A DNA stretch of 64,000 bases from Gammaproteobacteria bacterium (GTDB lineage: Bacteria; Pseudomonadota; Gammaproteobacteria; Pseudomonadales; Azotimanducaceae): assembly GCA_009840305.1 (NCBI GenBank), contig VXNY01000008.1, positions 1-64,000 of the forward strand, given 5' to 3'. A model generated the notes under the pieces. It saw only the letters and a program-made list of their open reading frames with translations. It ran no database searches and was not told the origin of the DNA. The position numbers and the translations under genes are program-made. Below, piece by piece: positions 1 to 10,609 of the stretch (position 1 is its first letter; each line of letters opens with the position of its first letter).

Positions 1-2
1 GC

Positions 3-689
3 TCAACCGCAGCATTTCGCAAGACACCTCGAAGTAAACTCGGAACTTTTTATCCTATGATTTGGTTGCGCGAAGGGAAACGTGACACGTCAATGGTACT
101 TGAACCTGATTTCGAAGGCGTGGTTCAAAACGAAGCCCGACTTCAAAATGTTTGGTCGACACGTTCTTGGGCTCACTTTGGCTCGAACATTCGAGTAAAC
201 TCTCAAGCACTAGCGGCTTGTTTTACGGAAGATGAATCGTTGGGGGGTAGTGGTTGGCCGAATGTCAAATTTGGCGATCGTCTCATGGAAACCGCGTTCG
301 TCTTATGGAGTAATTCAACATTAGGACTGTTGTTGACTTGGTATTTTGGACCTAGACAATATGCTGGTCGTGTTCGACACGGACTGGAAACTTATGCTCA
401 CGTACCAACACTAAATGTACGACAACTGGGGAAAGATCAACTTAATGCCTTCCTAAATGTATTTGAGGAATTTAAACTACTGAACATGATGCCTATGCAC
501 TTAGCTTATAGAGACCCTGTAAGAATTCGGCTTGATAAAGTCGTGCTGGTGGATTGTTTGGGCTTAGACGAAGGAGTTCTCGAGCCATTGGATGTTTTAA
601 GAAAGCGATGGTGCGGAGAACCGACAGTCTATGCAAATCGGCAAGATGGAATTGAGCGTGACAGTAAAGAACCCGATTGTACTATCTGA
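3..689 (+). CDS. C-terminal part of a probable DNA methyltransferase (5' end outside window)
   Basis: The frame is open from the window edge, so the ATG at 57 is probably internal and the gene starts upstream. What is visible resembles the C-terminal target-recognition part of large N-6 adenine DNA methylases: a VLWSNSTLGLLL stretch, then a tail of the form LDKVVLVDCLGLDEGVLE followed by RKRWCGEPTVYAN. I know this tail from SAM-dependent methylases of restriction and defence loci. The SAM-binding and NPPF/Y motifs would lie outside the window and are not seen. No restriction subunit follows; the next gene encodes a secreted protein on the same strand 141 bp away. The family call rests on remembered similarity of the tail only. 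Confidence 0.5.
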   Translation, partial: STAAFRKTPRSKLGTFYPMIWLREGKRDTSMVLEPDFEGVVQNEARLQNVWSTRSWAHFGSNIRVNSQALAACFTEDESLGGSGWPNVKFGDRLMETAFVLWSNSTLGLLLTWYFGPRQYAGRVRHGLETYAHVPTLNVRQLGKDQLNAFLNVFEEFKLLNMMPMHLAYRDPVRIRLDKVVLVDCLGLDEGVLEPLDVLRKRWCGEPTVYANRQDGIERDSKEPDCTI

Positions 690-830
690 CATATTCAGAC
701 GGGAGTTAATGACTATTCAATCACTGAGGGAATGATTAGAGGTGAGACGTAAAACCGAACTTGCGTGAATCTCATGACGTTTTGGGCTATCATTTACTTG
801 AACTAAGACCGTTTTGCGAGTTAATCGAAA

Positions 831-3227
831 ATGGCCCAAAAAACGTTGAAGTTTTTCGTAGTGCTTTTTTGCTCATACGTTCTCGGTGTATCAAGCACCA
901 CCCAGGACGAAACTAACACTTCGATTTCAGTTCTGATTTCACGCGGGTTTGATAACAACCCGGTGTGGGTCGGTGTATTGCCTGGGGACGAATCCGATCA
1001 CTCCATCCAATGGTCGTATGCAAATACACCATCTTTCTCGGTTGAGTTCGCCAATTCGAAAATTCCGGAGAAAGTGGTCATATTGAAGCGAGATTCTGTT
1101 CCGGTCATTCAGTCTTTAGCACCCGAATCGACACATAACGGTATCACTGTTGAATTTTCGAAAGGCGAGACAGTTTCTGGGAGCGTAGTCTCGGTCAAAG
1201 AAGGTTCACTCATATCAGAGGGTCTAGTTAAGCTTCGTTTTGACGAAAAGCTTGATATACCTCTACCGGAAGACAGCTCTGTGTTTGTGTGGAGGCTTGA
1301 GGAAAACGGTACGTTTAAGATTCAAGGTCTTCCAGCGGGAGAACACACAGTGACTGTCTTAGCCCCAGGATATATGCCCGCTGAGCAAAAAATGCTTGTG
1401 GAAACCGAGGGCACACCGCCAATGCTCCGATTTCAGTTAATGAAGGCGACATATATATACGGTAGTATTGTGGATCACGAGTACGAATCAAAGGTCGAAG
1501 GAACTTTTGAAGTTTCAGTGACACCGCCTGAGAGTCAAACTACATCAATTGAGACTGAATTTGACGATGATCTCAATTTCAAGCTCGGTCCATTTGCTGA
1601 AGGTGCGGCACTCAAGTTGGTAGCACGGACTGAAAACGAGTTAAGATCGCGTCCTACTGAAGTGATCGCACCAGCCGACGATCTTCAGATAAATGTATTT
1701 CAATGGATTCGTGTATTGGGTTCGGTAATGGATCGAGAAACTGAACGTCCCATTCCCGAGTTCAAATTGCTCTCAGGTAGAGCATCGCGCCATGAACTCA
1801 GTATAGAATCCAAGAACGGTCAATTCGATGTAGATATTTGTCATGACCATCCTCACTTCATAGTGTTCGTTGTCGCATCAGGTTATTCTCTTTGGGCTAG
1901 TGAAAGAATCAATATTAAAAAGGTCAACAACAACGAAGTGGACTACGGAGTCATAATGTTGGAACCGGTTTATACAGTTCAGGGTCGAGTCTTAGACAAA
2001 ATGACTTTAGAACCAATTGACAGTGCCGAAGTATTTCGCGATGACAGTAGACTTGTCGGACGATCTGCTCGCGATGTCATGATGTTGAGGTGGAACAATT
2101 GGCACTTCAGAACGCAGACGGATGGAAATGGAGAGTTTCAGTTGGATGGCTTCCCTGCAGGGGGAGGTGGAATCCTCGTAAGAGCATCAGGTTACGTTGG
2201 CGAAATTCGGACCATCGAATCCGTCGATACACCCCTAGAGTTTCTATTAGAACTAACCGGTTCAATAAGTGGTCAAGTGGTTTCACAGGAAGGAGCCCCA
2301 GTTGAAGCGATGATCAATTTTGCGGGCGGTGGGATAAGGACTGAAGATGGCAATTTTCATTTCAACGTTGGGGCGGGAACTCATCGTTATTGGGCAGAAG
2401 CTGAGTTGGGTACTTCTCCGGTGGTGGAAGTAACCGTTGAGAACGGTGAATCGGTTGATGGAGTTCGTTTGGTCATCGAAGTGATTGGTCGCGTGAATGG
2501 GAGTGTCGAAGGCTTATTGAATGAGGAAACCGTTCATGTTTGGGTAGATGGTGTCTCGAGCAGTGGAAAGGCTGGTTTGACTAACGGAAATTTTGAATTG
2601 ACGGGCGTGCCGACAGGTCATCATTTAGTGAAAAGTAGAACCAGTCTCGGTAGGGAGTTGAATGAATCCGTTGTCATTGATGAAACAAAAGAAGGGTACG
2701 TAGAGCTTATCTTTAATGGTACTTCTTCGGTATCCGGCCGAGTGCTATCGAATTCTATTGGTTTAGCGGATCTTAGCGTTCTCGCACTACCGTTTGACCC
2801 GTCGTTGCCCCAAGTACGAGGCAGAACGATTAGAGATGGTTCCTATCGCCTAGAAGGACTGATTAATGGTGACTATCACGTAGAGATACCGATGCATGAT
2901 TTCACTCAGGAAATTACGGTTAACGGAGATTCCTACTTTGATTTTCATGTTCACGCAAATCGCCTTTCTGGACATGTTAGAGGGGATTCGTCAATCAAAG
3001 GTGCGATAGTTCGATTGCGTAGTGTGTCTGAAGAAGAGAAAATCTCATTTTGGACCAATGTGCGGGAAGATGGTTCCTATCTAATCAAGGGCATCCCAAA
3101 CGATTCTTACACGCTACAGATTACACATCTCGACAACGTAGCGATCTCTCAACAAATTGATATTTTTGACGAAGATGTTAAACTCAATTTGAAAATAGGG
3201 GAAACGAGTAAAGCCTTTGAAGACTGA
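831..3227 (+). CDS. secreted protein with tandem carboxypeptidase-regulatory-like (beta-sandwich) domains
   Basis: A 798-residue protein with an N-terminal signal peptide (residues 1-22, hydrophobic FFVVLFCSYVLGVSS) and no further membrane segment. The mature part is a chain of beta-sandwich modules of about 80-100 residues. Each carries a G.V.....P...A.V motif and a G.F...GLP.G.Y/H.V signature, for example at 155-180, 430-450 and 660-690. This is the pattern of CarboxypepD_reg / CnaB-like domains, which are structural and non-catalytic. No peptidase domain is present. The stop overlaps the start of the next gene by 11 bases, so the two are probably cotranscribed and translationally coupled. 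The role is unknown; a periplasmic or surface scaffold is the natural guess. Confidence 0.7.
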   Translation: MAQKTLKFFVVLFCSYVLGVSSTTQDETNTSISVLISRGFDNNPVWVGVLPGDESDHSIQWSYANTPSFSVEFANSKIPEKVVILKRDSVPVIQSLAPESTHNGITVEFSKGETVSGSVVSVKEGSLISEGLVKLRFDEKLDIPLPEDSSVFVWRLEENGTFKIQGLPAGEHTVTVLAPGYMPAEQKMLVETEGTPPMLRFQLMKATYIYGSIVDHEYESKVEGTFEVSVTPPESQTTSIETEFDDDLNFKLGPFAEGAALKLVARTENELRSRPTEVIAPADDLQINVFQWIRVLGSVMDRETERPIPEFKLLSGRASRHELSIESKNGQFDVDICHDHPHFIVFVVASGYSLWASERINIKKVNNNEVDYGVIMLEPVYTVQGRVLDKMTLEPIDSAEVFRDDSRLVGRSARDVMMLRWNNWHFRTQTDGNGEFQLDGFPAGGGGILVRASGYVGEIRTIESVDTPLEFLLELTGSISGQVVSQEGAPVEAMINFAGGGIRTEDGNFHFNVGAGTHRYWAEAELGTSPVVEVTVENGESVDGVRLVIEVIGRVNGSVEGLLNEETVHVWVDGVSSSGKAGLTNGNFELTGVPTGHHLVKSRTSLGRELNESVVIDETKEGYVELIFNGTSSVSGRVLSNSIGLADLSVLALPFDPSLPQVRGRTIRDGSYRLEGLINGDYHVEIPMHDFTQEITVNGDSYFDFHVHANRLSGHVRGDSSIKGAIVRLRSVSEEEKISFWTNVREDGSYLIKGIPNDSYTLQITHLDNVAISQQIDIFDEDVKLNLKIGETSKAFED

Positions 3228-5028
3228 GTCGTTCCAATCGCTTCGGAATGTCTGTGGTGTGCTGCTTATCGTAATCGGTACATTTACTTTTGGATTTATG
3301 GTCGCTCTCTTGAGTCTAAGTCAAGATTCGGAGGAACGACGCTCAGACAGAAATGAATTCAGATCTGATACCGCACAGTACACAACTACAAAAGCGTCAG
3401 CGCCAACGTTACAGCTGATTGAGAATCAGACAAACAAAGACTCGCATTTCGATCGTCGGCATACGCTACACAATCTTTTCGCGAAAGCCAATTCACAAGA
3501 ACTCGAACTCTATTTCTCGCAATCAAAGAATCTGGTCAGTCTAAATTTCTTGCGAGTAGTGCAGGATCAGCTCATTCAACGATGGTCAGTACTAGATCCA
3601 CAGAAGGCACTCAGTTTGGTCATAGAAGAATTCACCGCAGAAAGACAAATCCATTTGGTTCAACTGGTATTTAAGGAGTGGTCGCGTTCGAACTTGTCTA
3701 ATGCGATAAAACATGCCCAACAGCTCGATAACAATCTCATTGATGTCGTCGTCGACAGCATGGTTACCTCTCGAGAAGATCTTTCTGTTGAGCAACGACG
3801 TGATATCGCTCGCGAATTGAAACGTGAATGGCGCGCAATTGAAATACTGCGGCACGAGAACTCTGAAGCAGTCATCAAAGCTCCCGCCCAAGAGTGGGCA
3901 GCATTTGTACGCGAGCAGCGAGACACACTTAGCAGTCTCGATGAAGCTCAACTACGCATGATGGGCTACATAGCTTTATCTTGGGTCACCCTCGAAGGTA
4001 CAACCGTAATGGCTCATTTGCGTGAAGAATTGCCACGAACGACCTCGTTGTTGGCGACAACTGAATTTGTTGCTCGAGAGCTAATGGAAACCCAACCTGA
4101 CAAAGCGTTGGAGCTAGTCGTTTTTGCCGCTAGTATAGATCACGACCTAGGGTACCAAGATCTCGCGATTGAACTAATTGGTTCGTGGGCAGGCAATAGT
4201 CTAGATCAAGCTCTGGACGCGACACTCGAGATCGAAGCTGAGTCTTTACGGTGGGAGTTGCAGAAAAAAGCTTTAGAAGCTGCTGCTGAAATAGATGTTT
4301 TCAGTCTTTTAAGTAGTCTCGAGAGACTTCCGGAACACCTACGAGACCGTGCCTATGCATTAGCAATAGCGGAAATAGCAAAGAAATCTCCTGAATCCGC
4401 GGCGGAAATGTTGCCCAATGTTTCCAAACTTGAAGAACGAAAGCTCGTCACGGAAGCAATCGTAAAACGATGGGCGCTGAAGGACATTGATGCTACTATT
4501 CGATGGATAGAGACTACCTCAAAGTTACCAATCGATCGAAATAAGCTGAAGGAAACCGCTTTTCAAGAACTTGTAGCACTTGATTGGCGTTTAGCTTTTG
4601 AAACAGCACTATCACTTCCTGTCAATTCCAAAGGTGCTGGATGGGAAGGCACTGTTGTTCAATGGCTCGCGAACCGTAATTCAGATTTAGCAGAGTCTTT
4701 GTTAGTGAGGGTACGACCTGGACCAGGAAGAGTTGAAGCGTTTGACGGCATCATTTTCAATGCGCTGCACGACCGCGATTACCACCGAGCTTTGGAAGTT
4801 TTCTTGCAACTCTGTGAACTTGAAGAACACTCAGATCAAAGTATATTTCTCATGCCGCTGACCCTCACGGTGCCAGATCTCGTTTTATCATCGATCGACA
4901 AAATTGCATCCAGACGAGCAAAGGTCGAAGTCGCAGATTGGCTCATCTACGAATATGCGAACACTGATATGTTTACACCAGAAGAAATGAAACGTATTAG
5001 GCAAATCGCAAGTTTAGGAAAGGAATAG
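3217..5028 (+). CDS. membrane-anchored helical-repeat protein (W-x-x-x-D-P repeats), copy 1
   Basis: A 603-residue protein with one N-terminal transmembrane helix (about residues 13-34) and a large extracytoplasmic part. The rest is all-helical with a recurring unit of about 31-34 residues that starts W-x-x-x-D-P-x-x-A-L, for example WSVLDPQKAL near 125. This resembles TPR/HEAT-type scaffolds. The start is TTG at 3217, inside the end of the upstream gene; it was chosen because it gives a short basic tail before the helix. Three paralogues lie in the window (5294, 41954 and 44019). No catalytic motif is visible. The function is unknown; the architecture suggests protein-protein interaction in the envelope. 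Confidence 0.7.
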   Translation: MKTESFQSLRNVCGVLLIVIGTFTFGFMVALLSLSQDSEERRSDRNEFRSDTAQYTTTKASAPTLQLIENQTNKDSHFDRRHTLHNLFAKANSQELELYFSQSKNLVSLNFLRVVQDQLIQRWSVLDPQKALSLVIEEFTAERQIHLVQLVFKEWSRSNLSNAIKHAQQLDNNLIDVVVDSMVTSREDLSVEQRRDIARELKREWRAIEILRHENSEAVIKAPAQEWAAFVREQRDTLSSLDEAQLRMMGYIALSWVTLEGTTVMAHLREELPRTTSLLATTEFVARELMETQPDKALELVVFAASIDHDLGYQDLAIELIGSWAGNSLDQALDATLEIEAESLRWELQKKALEAAAEIDVFSLLSSLERLPEHLRDRAYALAIAEIAKKSPESAAEMLPNVSKLEERKLVTEAIVKRWALKDIDATIRWIETTSKLPIDRNKLKETAFQELVALDWRLAFETALSLPVNSKGAGWEGTVVQWLANRNSDLAESLLVRVRPGPGRVEAFDGIIFNALHDRDYHRALEVFLQLCELEEHSDQSIFLMPLTLTVPDLVLSSIDKIASRRAKVEVADWLIYEYANTDMFTPEEMKRIRQIASLGKE

Positions 5029-5293
5029 GAGTCGATGATCGCTTCCTGCCATACTAATCTTAGTGCCGAGTCGAACCATGAGTTCAGAAATAACAACAAT
5101 GTTGCTAATAGCAACTCGTACGAGACTCTATTTCAACAACTCAAGAACAGAACAAGAATGTCAGAAGCAATTTGCCTGGAAAACAGGCTCTCTTTGCAGC
5201 ACTAACTGATGATTCAATCAAGATCAGATCATCAATGAAAGTTCGAGTACATTCTGTCCTCCGAACGAAATATCAATCATCCATCTATCTGGT

Positions 5294-7129
5294 ATGACAG
5301 TGTCAAATCATAAGCTATCAAAACCACTGCTTGGTGTATTAGTATCCGTCATAGCACTCACCGCGTTCGTCCTTGGATTCGTTACCCAATACTTTGTGTC
5401 CCCCTTTTTCCAAACAACACCTTCCGTCTCTAATGAGGATCAAGAAATATCAATTGGTCAAATCAGAGATGTCGAAGAATTAAGTACACAACGTGTTATA
5501 CCGTCTTTATTGGATCTCGAAGACCCAGTTCAATTTCGCGATCACTTTGACCGAACCGGAACTCTTCTTGATCTACTAGTTCTTGCAGACAGAGACTCAC
5601 TTCAAGAATATTTTGCCGAATCCAAAAACATAACCGCCCATCATTTTCGAAAAGAAGTTCAGACATCGATCATTCAACGACTGTCAGTGATTGATCCTAG
5701 GACTGCTCTCTCAGTAGTCCAAGAACAATTTAGCGGTATTGAACAACAATCTTTCTTAACCACAATATTCGCCGAGTGGTCTGTGGTCAATCTGCAGGAA
5801 GCAATTGCTGAAGCGACAGGTCTGGAGAGCGAACAGAAAGAGATAGTCATTGCCAGCATGATACGTTCGCGAGATGATTTGACTGTGGAGGAACGACGCG
5901 ACATTGCGCGACAGTGTAACAGTGATTGGGTCGCGATAAATTTACTTAGCGACGGAAGTGAAGAGAGCATTTTTGCTGATCCAGAACAAGAGTGGCTTAC
6001 CTTCATTGAAGACAATCGAGATCATTTTTCGAATCTCAGCGGTACACAGACACAAGCGTTAGGGCACATACTGCTTGCCTGGATAGAGCGCGATGGTCTA
6101 AAGATGTTAGATCCAGCGCTTGCTATTTTGCCACCAAAAGTTTCGTTATTAGAGACCATCACATTTGTCACCGATCAACTAATGGACAGTACGCCTTCGT
6201 TGGCTTTGCATCTCTCGTTGGAGATGGTAGCTAAAGATGATCAAAACCATGGATTTCGATATTTAGCAAGAAGTATTGCTGGACGATGGGCAGAATTTGA
6301 ACCACGCCGAGCGTTAGAAGCGACGGTCAACGTACCTGGCCGAGCGTTGCGAGGAATGTTGCAACGTAGCGTATCGCACCAATGGGCTAGGCTTGATCCG
6401 GACGCATTGCTCGGCATCGTCGATTCTCTACCAGATGAAATACAGGTTTTGGTTCGTCAGTACGCGTTGATTGCGATCGCGGCATCGCAGCCAGAAAGTG
6501 TTGTTAGCATGCTAAGTGACTTTTCAATTCGCAAAGATAGAGATGTAGTTGCAAGAGCCATAGCGGTAAACTGGGCAAAAACAGATGTTGCCAAGTTATT
6601 TGAGTGGATTGACACCGACAGTAACGTTAGCCACATTCAAGATGAACTTTATCGAACAGTGTTTAACCAATTGGCGCGCTCCAATCCGGTATTAGGTGTG
6701 CAGGAAGCGTTGGCTCGACCCGAAGCCAACGACGGCGAGGGATGGGAGTCTACCGTCATCATACGGCTAGTAATTTTGGGCGAGGTAGATACAGCCGTCA
6801 AATTGTTACCGCAAGTGCGTTCAGGGATCACTAGAGTGATGGCGTATCGAAAGGTTATTGAACACCTCATTGACGAGCAGTACGATACAAAATTAGCCGT
6901 GGATCTTTTTCTTCAATTGGGCCAAAATGAAGTCACCAAAGTTCGGTATTTAGCTAGTAAACTTACAAAAGTTGCACCTCAGCATTTATACGAAGAACTT
7001 GACAATATAGAACCTAAACGCATTCGTGATTTTGTAGCGGGGGCGCTGTATTCTCACAATCGACACAAAGGGACTTTTACCGCGCAAGAATTACAGGTTC
7101 TTGAAGCGATTATCCAGAATGAAAACTGA
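5294..7129 (+). CDS. membrane-anchored helical-repeat protein (W-x-x-x-D-P repeats), copy 2
   Basis: A 611-residue paralogue of the preceding gene with the same plan: short basic N-terminus, one transmembrane helix (about residues 11-36) and an all-helical extracytoplasmic part. Repeats such as LSVIDPRTALSVV, WAEFEPRRALEA, WARLDPDALLGIV and WAKTDVAKLFEWI follow each other at about 31-34 residues. The conserved block with EERRDIAR near 200 is shared almost word for word with copy 1 (SVEQRRDIARE), so the two arose by tandem duplication. They are separated by 265 bp in which I see no gene. ATG start at 5294. No enzyme motif is visible and the function is unknown. Confidence 0.7.
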   Translation: MTVSNHKLSKPLLGVLVSVIALTAFVLGFVTQYFVSPFFQTTPSVSNEDQEISIGQIRDVEELSTQRVIPSLLDLEDPVQFRDHFDRTGTLLDLLVLADRDSLQEYFAESKNITAHHFRKEVQTSIIQRLSVIDPRTALSVVQEQFSGIEQQSFLTTIFAEWSVVNLQEAIAEATGLESEQKEIVIASMIRSRDDLTVEERRDIARQCNSDWVAINLLSDGSEESIFADPEQEWLTFIEDNRDHFSNLSGTQTQALGHILLAWIERDGLKMLDPALAILPPKVSLLETITFVTDQLMDSTPSLALHLSLEMVAKDDQNHGFRYLARSIAGRWAEFEPRRALEATVNVPGRALRGMLQRSVSHQWARLDPDALLGIVDSLPDEIQVLVRQYALIAIAASQPESVVSMLSDFSIRKDRDVVARAIAVNWAKTDVAKLFEWIDTDSNVSHIQDELYRTVFNQLARSNPVLGVQEALARPEANDGEGWESTVIIRLVILGEVDTAVKLLPQVRSGITRVMAYRKVIEHLIDEQYDTKLAVDLFLQLGQNEVTKVRYLASKLTKVAPQHLYEELDNIEPKRIRDFVAGALYSHNRHKGTFTAQELQVLEAIIQNEN

Positions 7130-7290
7130 CGGGCTTGCACTAGGCAAAGAGGACTAGGGATTAGCACTATTACGATGAGAATTTGACTAATTGCTAAAGC
7201 TATGCTAAAAACAGCATCGCCCGCCGACAGTCTGCGGAATGTATCTAGAAGTAGAGGAAATTCTTCCCCAGCAAATTATTAATCACAAAT

Positions 7291-9045
7291 TTATTCTGCT
7301 GATTCTTCTTGCCAGCGAGTTGCGAGCACTTTCTCAAGCTCGGCGGTAGGTAAATCAAGTTGTACGATACATCCCTCGGTATCGATTAAGAACTTTTTAG
7401 GTATGTAATTGACACCATATGCAGTTGCCATCGGTGCTTGCCATCCTTTCAATTCGCCATCGTCCGCCGCATCGATCACATCAATCCATGGTAGATCATT
7501 TTCTTCAAAACCAGTTTTCCAATCTTCGAGGGTGCTGTCGATAGAAACTGTAATAATTTCAAAACCTTCGTTTTGATACTTCGAATACATCTCTTTCAGA
7601 GCAGGAAAGCTGTCGACGCAAGGACCGCACCAAGAAGCCCAAAAGTCGACTAACACTAGCTCGTTTGCTTTCAAGACGTTGTGCAGCGACACCGCTTCAC
7701 CTTCGAGATTATCAAGCGTAAACGGCGGCGCGAGTTGGCCCGGAACGACCGTTCCTTCGTTTTGTATTACTGAGATTCGTTGAACAACTTCTTCTATCTG
7801 TGGTGTGATGTGTAGCGCAACAAATTCTTCGCTGAATCGGGGTTCTAATTCCTTAAGTGCTGCAAGTTTTTGTTCATCGCGGTCGTATCCAAAAGGATCG
7901 AGTTGAAATGCCATCCATGCCAAGATTAGGTCGTCCGTGTTTCGCATGGTTGGTAAGAGTAACTCAATTCGTTTATCTGCAATTTGTTGGTGCAGTTCTT
8001 CGATACGCTCATAACCGGCTGGATAGCGTGAAGTACTACCAGTATCGGCTGCTACAGTAGACAAATCGACGTGTTGACACTCAGCAGCTGGTGGATTATT
8101 GGTTGCAAACGTAAGAGTGGGTGTTTCTTCAAGCTCTTCATCGGATTCTGCTATGTCTACCTCTAACTCTGGATTTGGTTCGTCGGTAGATTCAAGCGAC
8201 TCTTCAAGTTCAGCATAAGCCAGCCGTTGTTGTTCAAGTATTTGTAGGTATTCCGGATCGTTCACCCAACTAGTGACCAACTGAGTATGAAGCCCTTCTC
8301 GATCAGCGGATATAACGATCGCTTCTGTATTCTCAACTTGTTCGATACTGTAATTGAATCCGGGTTCAAATATTCCTTGTATCAGCGTGATCATGGAATA
8401 ACTATTGAATTCCTCAATCCACATAGAAAACAGCGTTGGTTTGTCGAGATCCCCTTCGAAGGAGAACTTACCGTCGTCGAGTAGAACGGGACCGTACGAC
8501 GTGTATTCGGTAGTGCCATCAAGTTCATAAGTTCTTCCATAAACTCGCACCATTGTTAACTCAGGGTGATAGTCTCTAAACTGTTTCAGGTCTCCAGAAA
8601 ACGTAAATTTGCGTTCGGGATCGGTCGACCGATGATCCGAGCCTTTCAAATAGGCTACCTGGGAGTCCGCGGTGTCGAGAAATTCGAACTCAATCTTCGA
8701 ATTTGGTTGCAATAAAAAATTAAATGAGCCAATTACATCCTCATCTTTCAAGACATTGAGTTTAACAGGCAATGCGAGATCTATCGTTCCTCGCAGCTTA
8801 ATCTTGCGTTGTTTGAATGCACCCGAAGTAATCTCCATCTGTGGTGAGTCTTCGGCTCCATCGACTTCATCGGATTCAACCGTTACACGAAGCTCGTGTT
8901 CGGTAGTAGGTTCATCGGCGACATAAACTATTTCGCCAGTAATGATGAATGAGTTTTTTTGAGGCCCGGCATCGCTAAACATTTGACAACCTGAGATGGC
9001 CAAAGTGAGAACGAGCAGACTCAAAAAGGTTAGTAGTTTCTTCAT
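7291..9045 (-). CDS. TlpA-like thioredoxin lipoprotein with DUF4369-like N-terminal region
   Basis: A 584-residue lipoprotein. The signal peptide MKKLLTFLSLLVLTLAISGC ends in a lipobox with the lipidated cysteine at 20. The middle (about 30-260) is a beta-rich region like the DUF4369 domain of Bacteroidetes TlpA proteins, followed by an acidic linker. The C-terminal 140 residues are a TlpA/AhpC-type thioredoxin fold with WASWCGPC (cysteines about 473 and 476) and a cis-proline at NYIPKKFLID. The family makes periplasmic thiol-disulfide oxidoreductases. The ATG at 9045 is preferred over an upstream in-frame start at 9081 because AGGA lies 8 bases before it and the signal peptide then begins correctly. 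It is a paralogue of the gene at 25060. Substrate unknown. Confidence 0.82.
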   Translation of the reverse strand: MKKLLTFLSLLVLTLAISGCQMFSDAGPQKNSFIITGEIVYVADEPTTEHELRVTVESDEVDGAEDSPQMEITSGAFKQRKIKLRGTIDLALPVKLNVLKDEDVIGSFNFLLQPNSKIEFEFLDTADSQVAYLKGSDHRSTDPERKFTFSGDLKQFRDYHPELTMVRVYGRTYELDGTTEYTSYGPVLLDDGKFSFEGDLDKPTLFSMWIEEFNSYSMITLIQGIFEPGFNYSIEQVENTEAIVISADREGLHTQLVTSWVNDPEYLQILEQQRLAYAELEESLESTDEPNPELEVDIAESDEELEETPTLTFATNNPPAAECQHVDLSTVAADTGSTSRYPAGYERIEELHQQIADKRIELLLPTMRNTDDLILAWMAFQLDPFGYDRDEQKLAALKELEPRFSEEFVALHITPQIEEVVQRISVIQNEGTVVPGQLAPPFTLDNLEGEAVSLHNVLKANELVLVDFWASWCGPCVDSFPALKEMYSKYQNEGFEIITVSIDSTLEDWKTGFEENDLPWIDVIDAADDGELKGWQAPMATAYGVNYIPKKFLIDTEGCIVQLDLPTAELEKVLATRWQEESAE

Positions 9046-9226
9046 AATAGTTTTCCTACAGTAGGGGGAGGGAAGCGACACAGGACCAATTCCGACTAAT
9101 CAGATTGTGAAGGTCTCTTTCGGTTGCTAGTTGTTGAATTCAATCGACACGGTTCGCGAAGACAACTCAGTTAAGAATTACCGCTAGCATTTTACAGCCA
9201 GCGGAGCAGTGCATCTCGAAGGTCAA

Positions 9227-10606
9227 TCAGACGAGAAATCCAAGGGGGGCGTCCCTACTTTCCGGTGAGTAGAAATTCCTGACCGCTGGAAGCACTTCGT
9301 CGAGATCACTTGGTGCTACTCCAAGCCACAAAGCTAACTCTGCGAAATATTGCTCTACCGAGGTTGTCGGGATGTAGATGCCTCGTCCCACATCTAAAGG
9401 ACTCGACCCTGAAAGTTCTGGATACGTTCCGTACATCGAACCTCCGTTGACTGCACTCCCCATCACTAGGTGATGTCCACCCCAACCATGATCAGAGCCC
9501 TGACCGTTGGAAGTGAGCGTGCGACCAAAATCAGATATCGTAAAAGTTACCACATTGTCGAACTCGCCGAGTTCCTGCAACGCAGACCTAAATTCACCTA
9601 AGCCATTACTCAGAATGGGTAGCATGGACTCTTGATATCCGACCACATTGAAATGGTGATCCCAGCCACCGTACTGTACGAAAAATGTTTGTCGACCCTG
9701 TCCTAGAACTCTTCGAGCTCCGATAACACGAGCAATCTGTTTTAGTGTTGTCGAGAAGTTGTTGTCCGAAAACTCGGTCACGAATTCTGGAGTAGAACGT
9801 ATTGCATTGACAAACTTATCTCGATTGTCCATTGCTCCTTTCAATCTTCGAGAATACTCACGCCGGAGCATATTCTCCTCTTCGACACCAAGTAAGTCTC
9901 GAATGACGTCATGTAAATTGATCCCGTTAGATCGAAATTCGGGGAATGACCAAACGGTGTTTGCGCCATCGCCGCGATTGGTAATCGTGAAAGGACTCAC
10001 TTTTGCGCCGGTTTGAAATAGGTTGGTTCCAGCTAAAGAAATGTTCATTGACAATCCAGTCGCCGGATTAGGATCAAGAAGGTCGGCCATTCTTCCACCC
10101 CATCCGTACGAAGAAGACCGGTGGTACGAAATCGCCGATTGCCATTGCGCTATCTGATCTGAGTGTGAAAACAGTCCAATCGGTAACTTTGCTGTCTTTG
10201 CTCGTATGGATTTTGCGTCCACAGGTTCGATCATCGTGCCAACGTTAGCGACAAAAGCAAGATCTCCAGCCTCGTAAATTTGTCGAACTGCTTCCATTCC
10301 CGAGTGTAGTGCATAACTGCGACCTTCACTCGACAGCTTAGATAAAGGCAGCAGAGAACCGTAATCAAGTGCAAGATCGGATCGAATTTTTTCGTATTCG
10401 TCGTATTGATCATGGTCGTACGGTAAGAGCATGTTGTACGAATCATTACCACCCGCTAACAAAATGCAGACTAGCGCTTTGTACCCGTCTGTTGTCGATG
10501 CCGCGACACTACGGGTCAGACCAAGGGTTAGAGCAGTTGTTGACGCCGTCGCCGCGGCAACGCCCAGTCCGCAACTATGCGTCAAGAATCGTCTGCGATT
10601 CAACAC
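9227..10606 (-). CDS. DUF1501 family exported protein
   Basis: A 459-residue member of DUF1501, a family with an alkaline-phosphatase/sulfatase-like fold and no assigned reaction. The N-terminus has a Tat-type signal (MLNRRRFLTHSCGLGV followed by an alanine-rich stretch), so it is probably exported folded. Family landmarks include VCILLAGGNDSYNMLLPYD (about 45-63), GLFSHSDQIAQWQS (about 143-156), GGWDHH (about 309-314) and SDFGRTLTSNGQGSDHGWGG (about 345-364). The start is GTG at 10606 with a strong GGAGG 8 bases upstream inside the end of the preceding gene; the two genes are 3 bases apart. DUF1501 genes regularly follow a DUF1800 gene, as here, so the two products probably act together. Confidence 0.9.
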   Translation of the reverse strand: MLNRRRFLTHSCGLGVAAATASTTALTLGLTRSVAASTTDGYKALVCILLAGGNDSYNMLLPYDHDQYDEYEKIRSDLALDYGSLLPLSKLSSEGRSYALHSGMEAVRQIYEAGDLAFVANVGTMIEPVDAKSIRAKTAKLPIGLFSHSDQIAQWQSAISYHRSSSYGWGGRMADLLDPNPATGLSMNISLAGTNLFQTGAKVSPFTITNRGDGANTVWSFPEFRSNGINLHDVIRDLLGVEEENMLRREYSRRLKGAMDNRDKFVNAIRSTPEFVTEFSDNNFSTTLKQIARVIGARRVLGQGRQTFFVQYGGWDHHFNVVGYQESMLPILSNGLGEFRSALQELGEFDNVVTFTISDFGRTLTSNGQGSDHGWGGHHLVMGSAVNGGSMYGTYPELSGSSPLDVGRGIYIPTTSVEQYFAELALWLGVAPSDLDEVLPAVRNFYSPESRDAPLGFLV

Positions 10607-10609
10607 AAC

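Noticed and set aside
3660-3951. Opposite-strand frames within the helical-repeat genes
   Set aside because: They lie wholly inside a well supported gene and show no domain; similar antisense frames in 5674-6015, 25535-25951 and 44719-45147 were rejected for the same reason.
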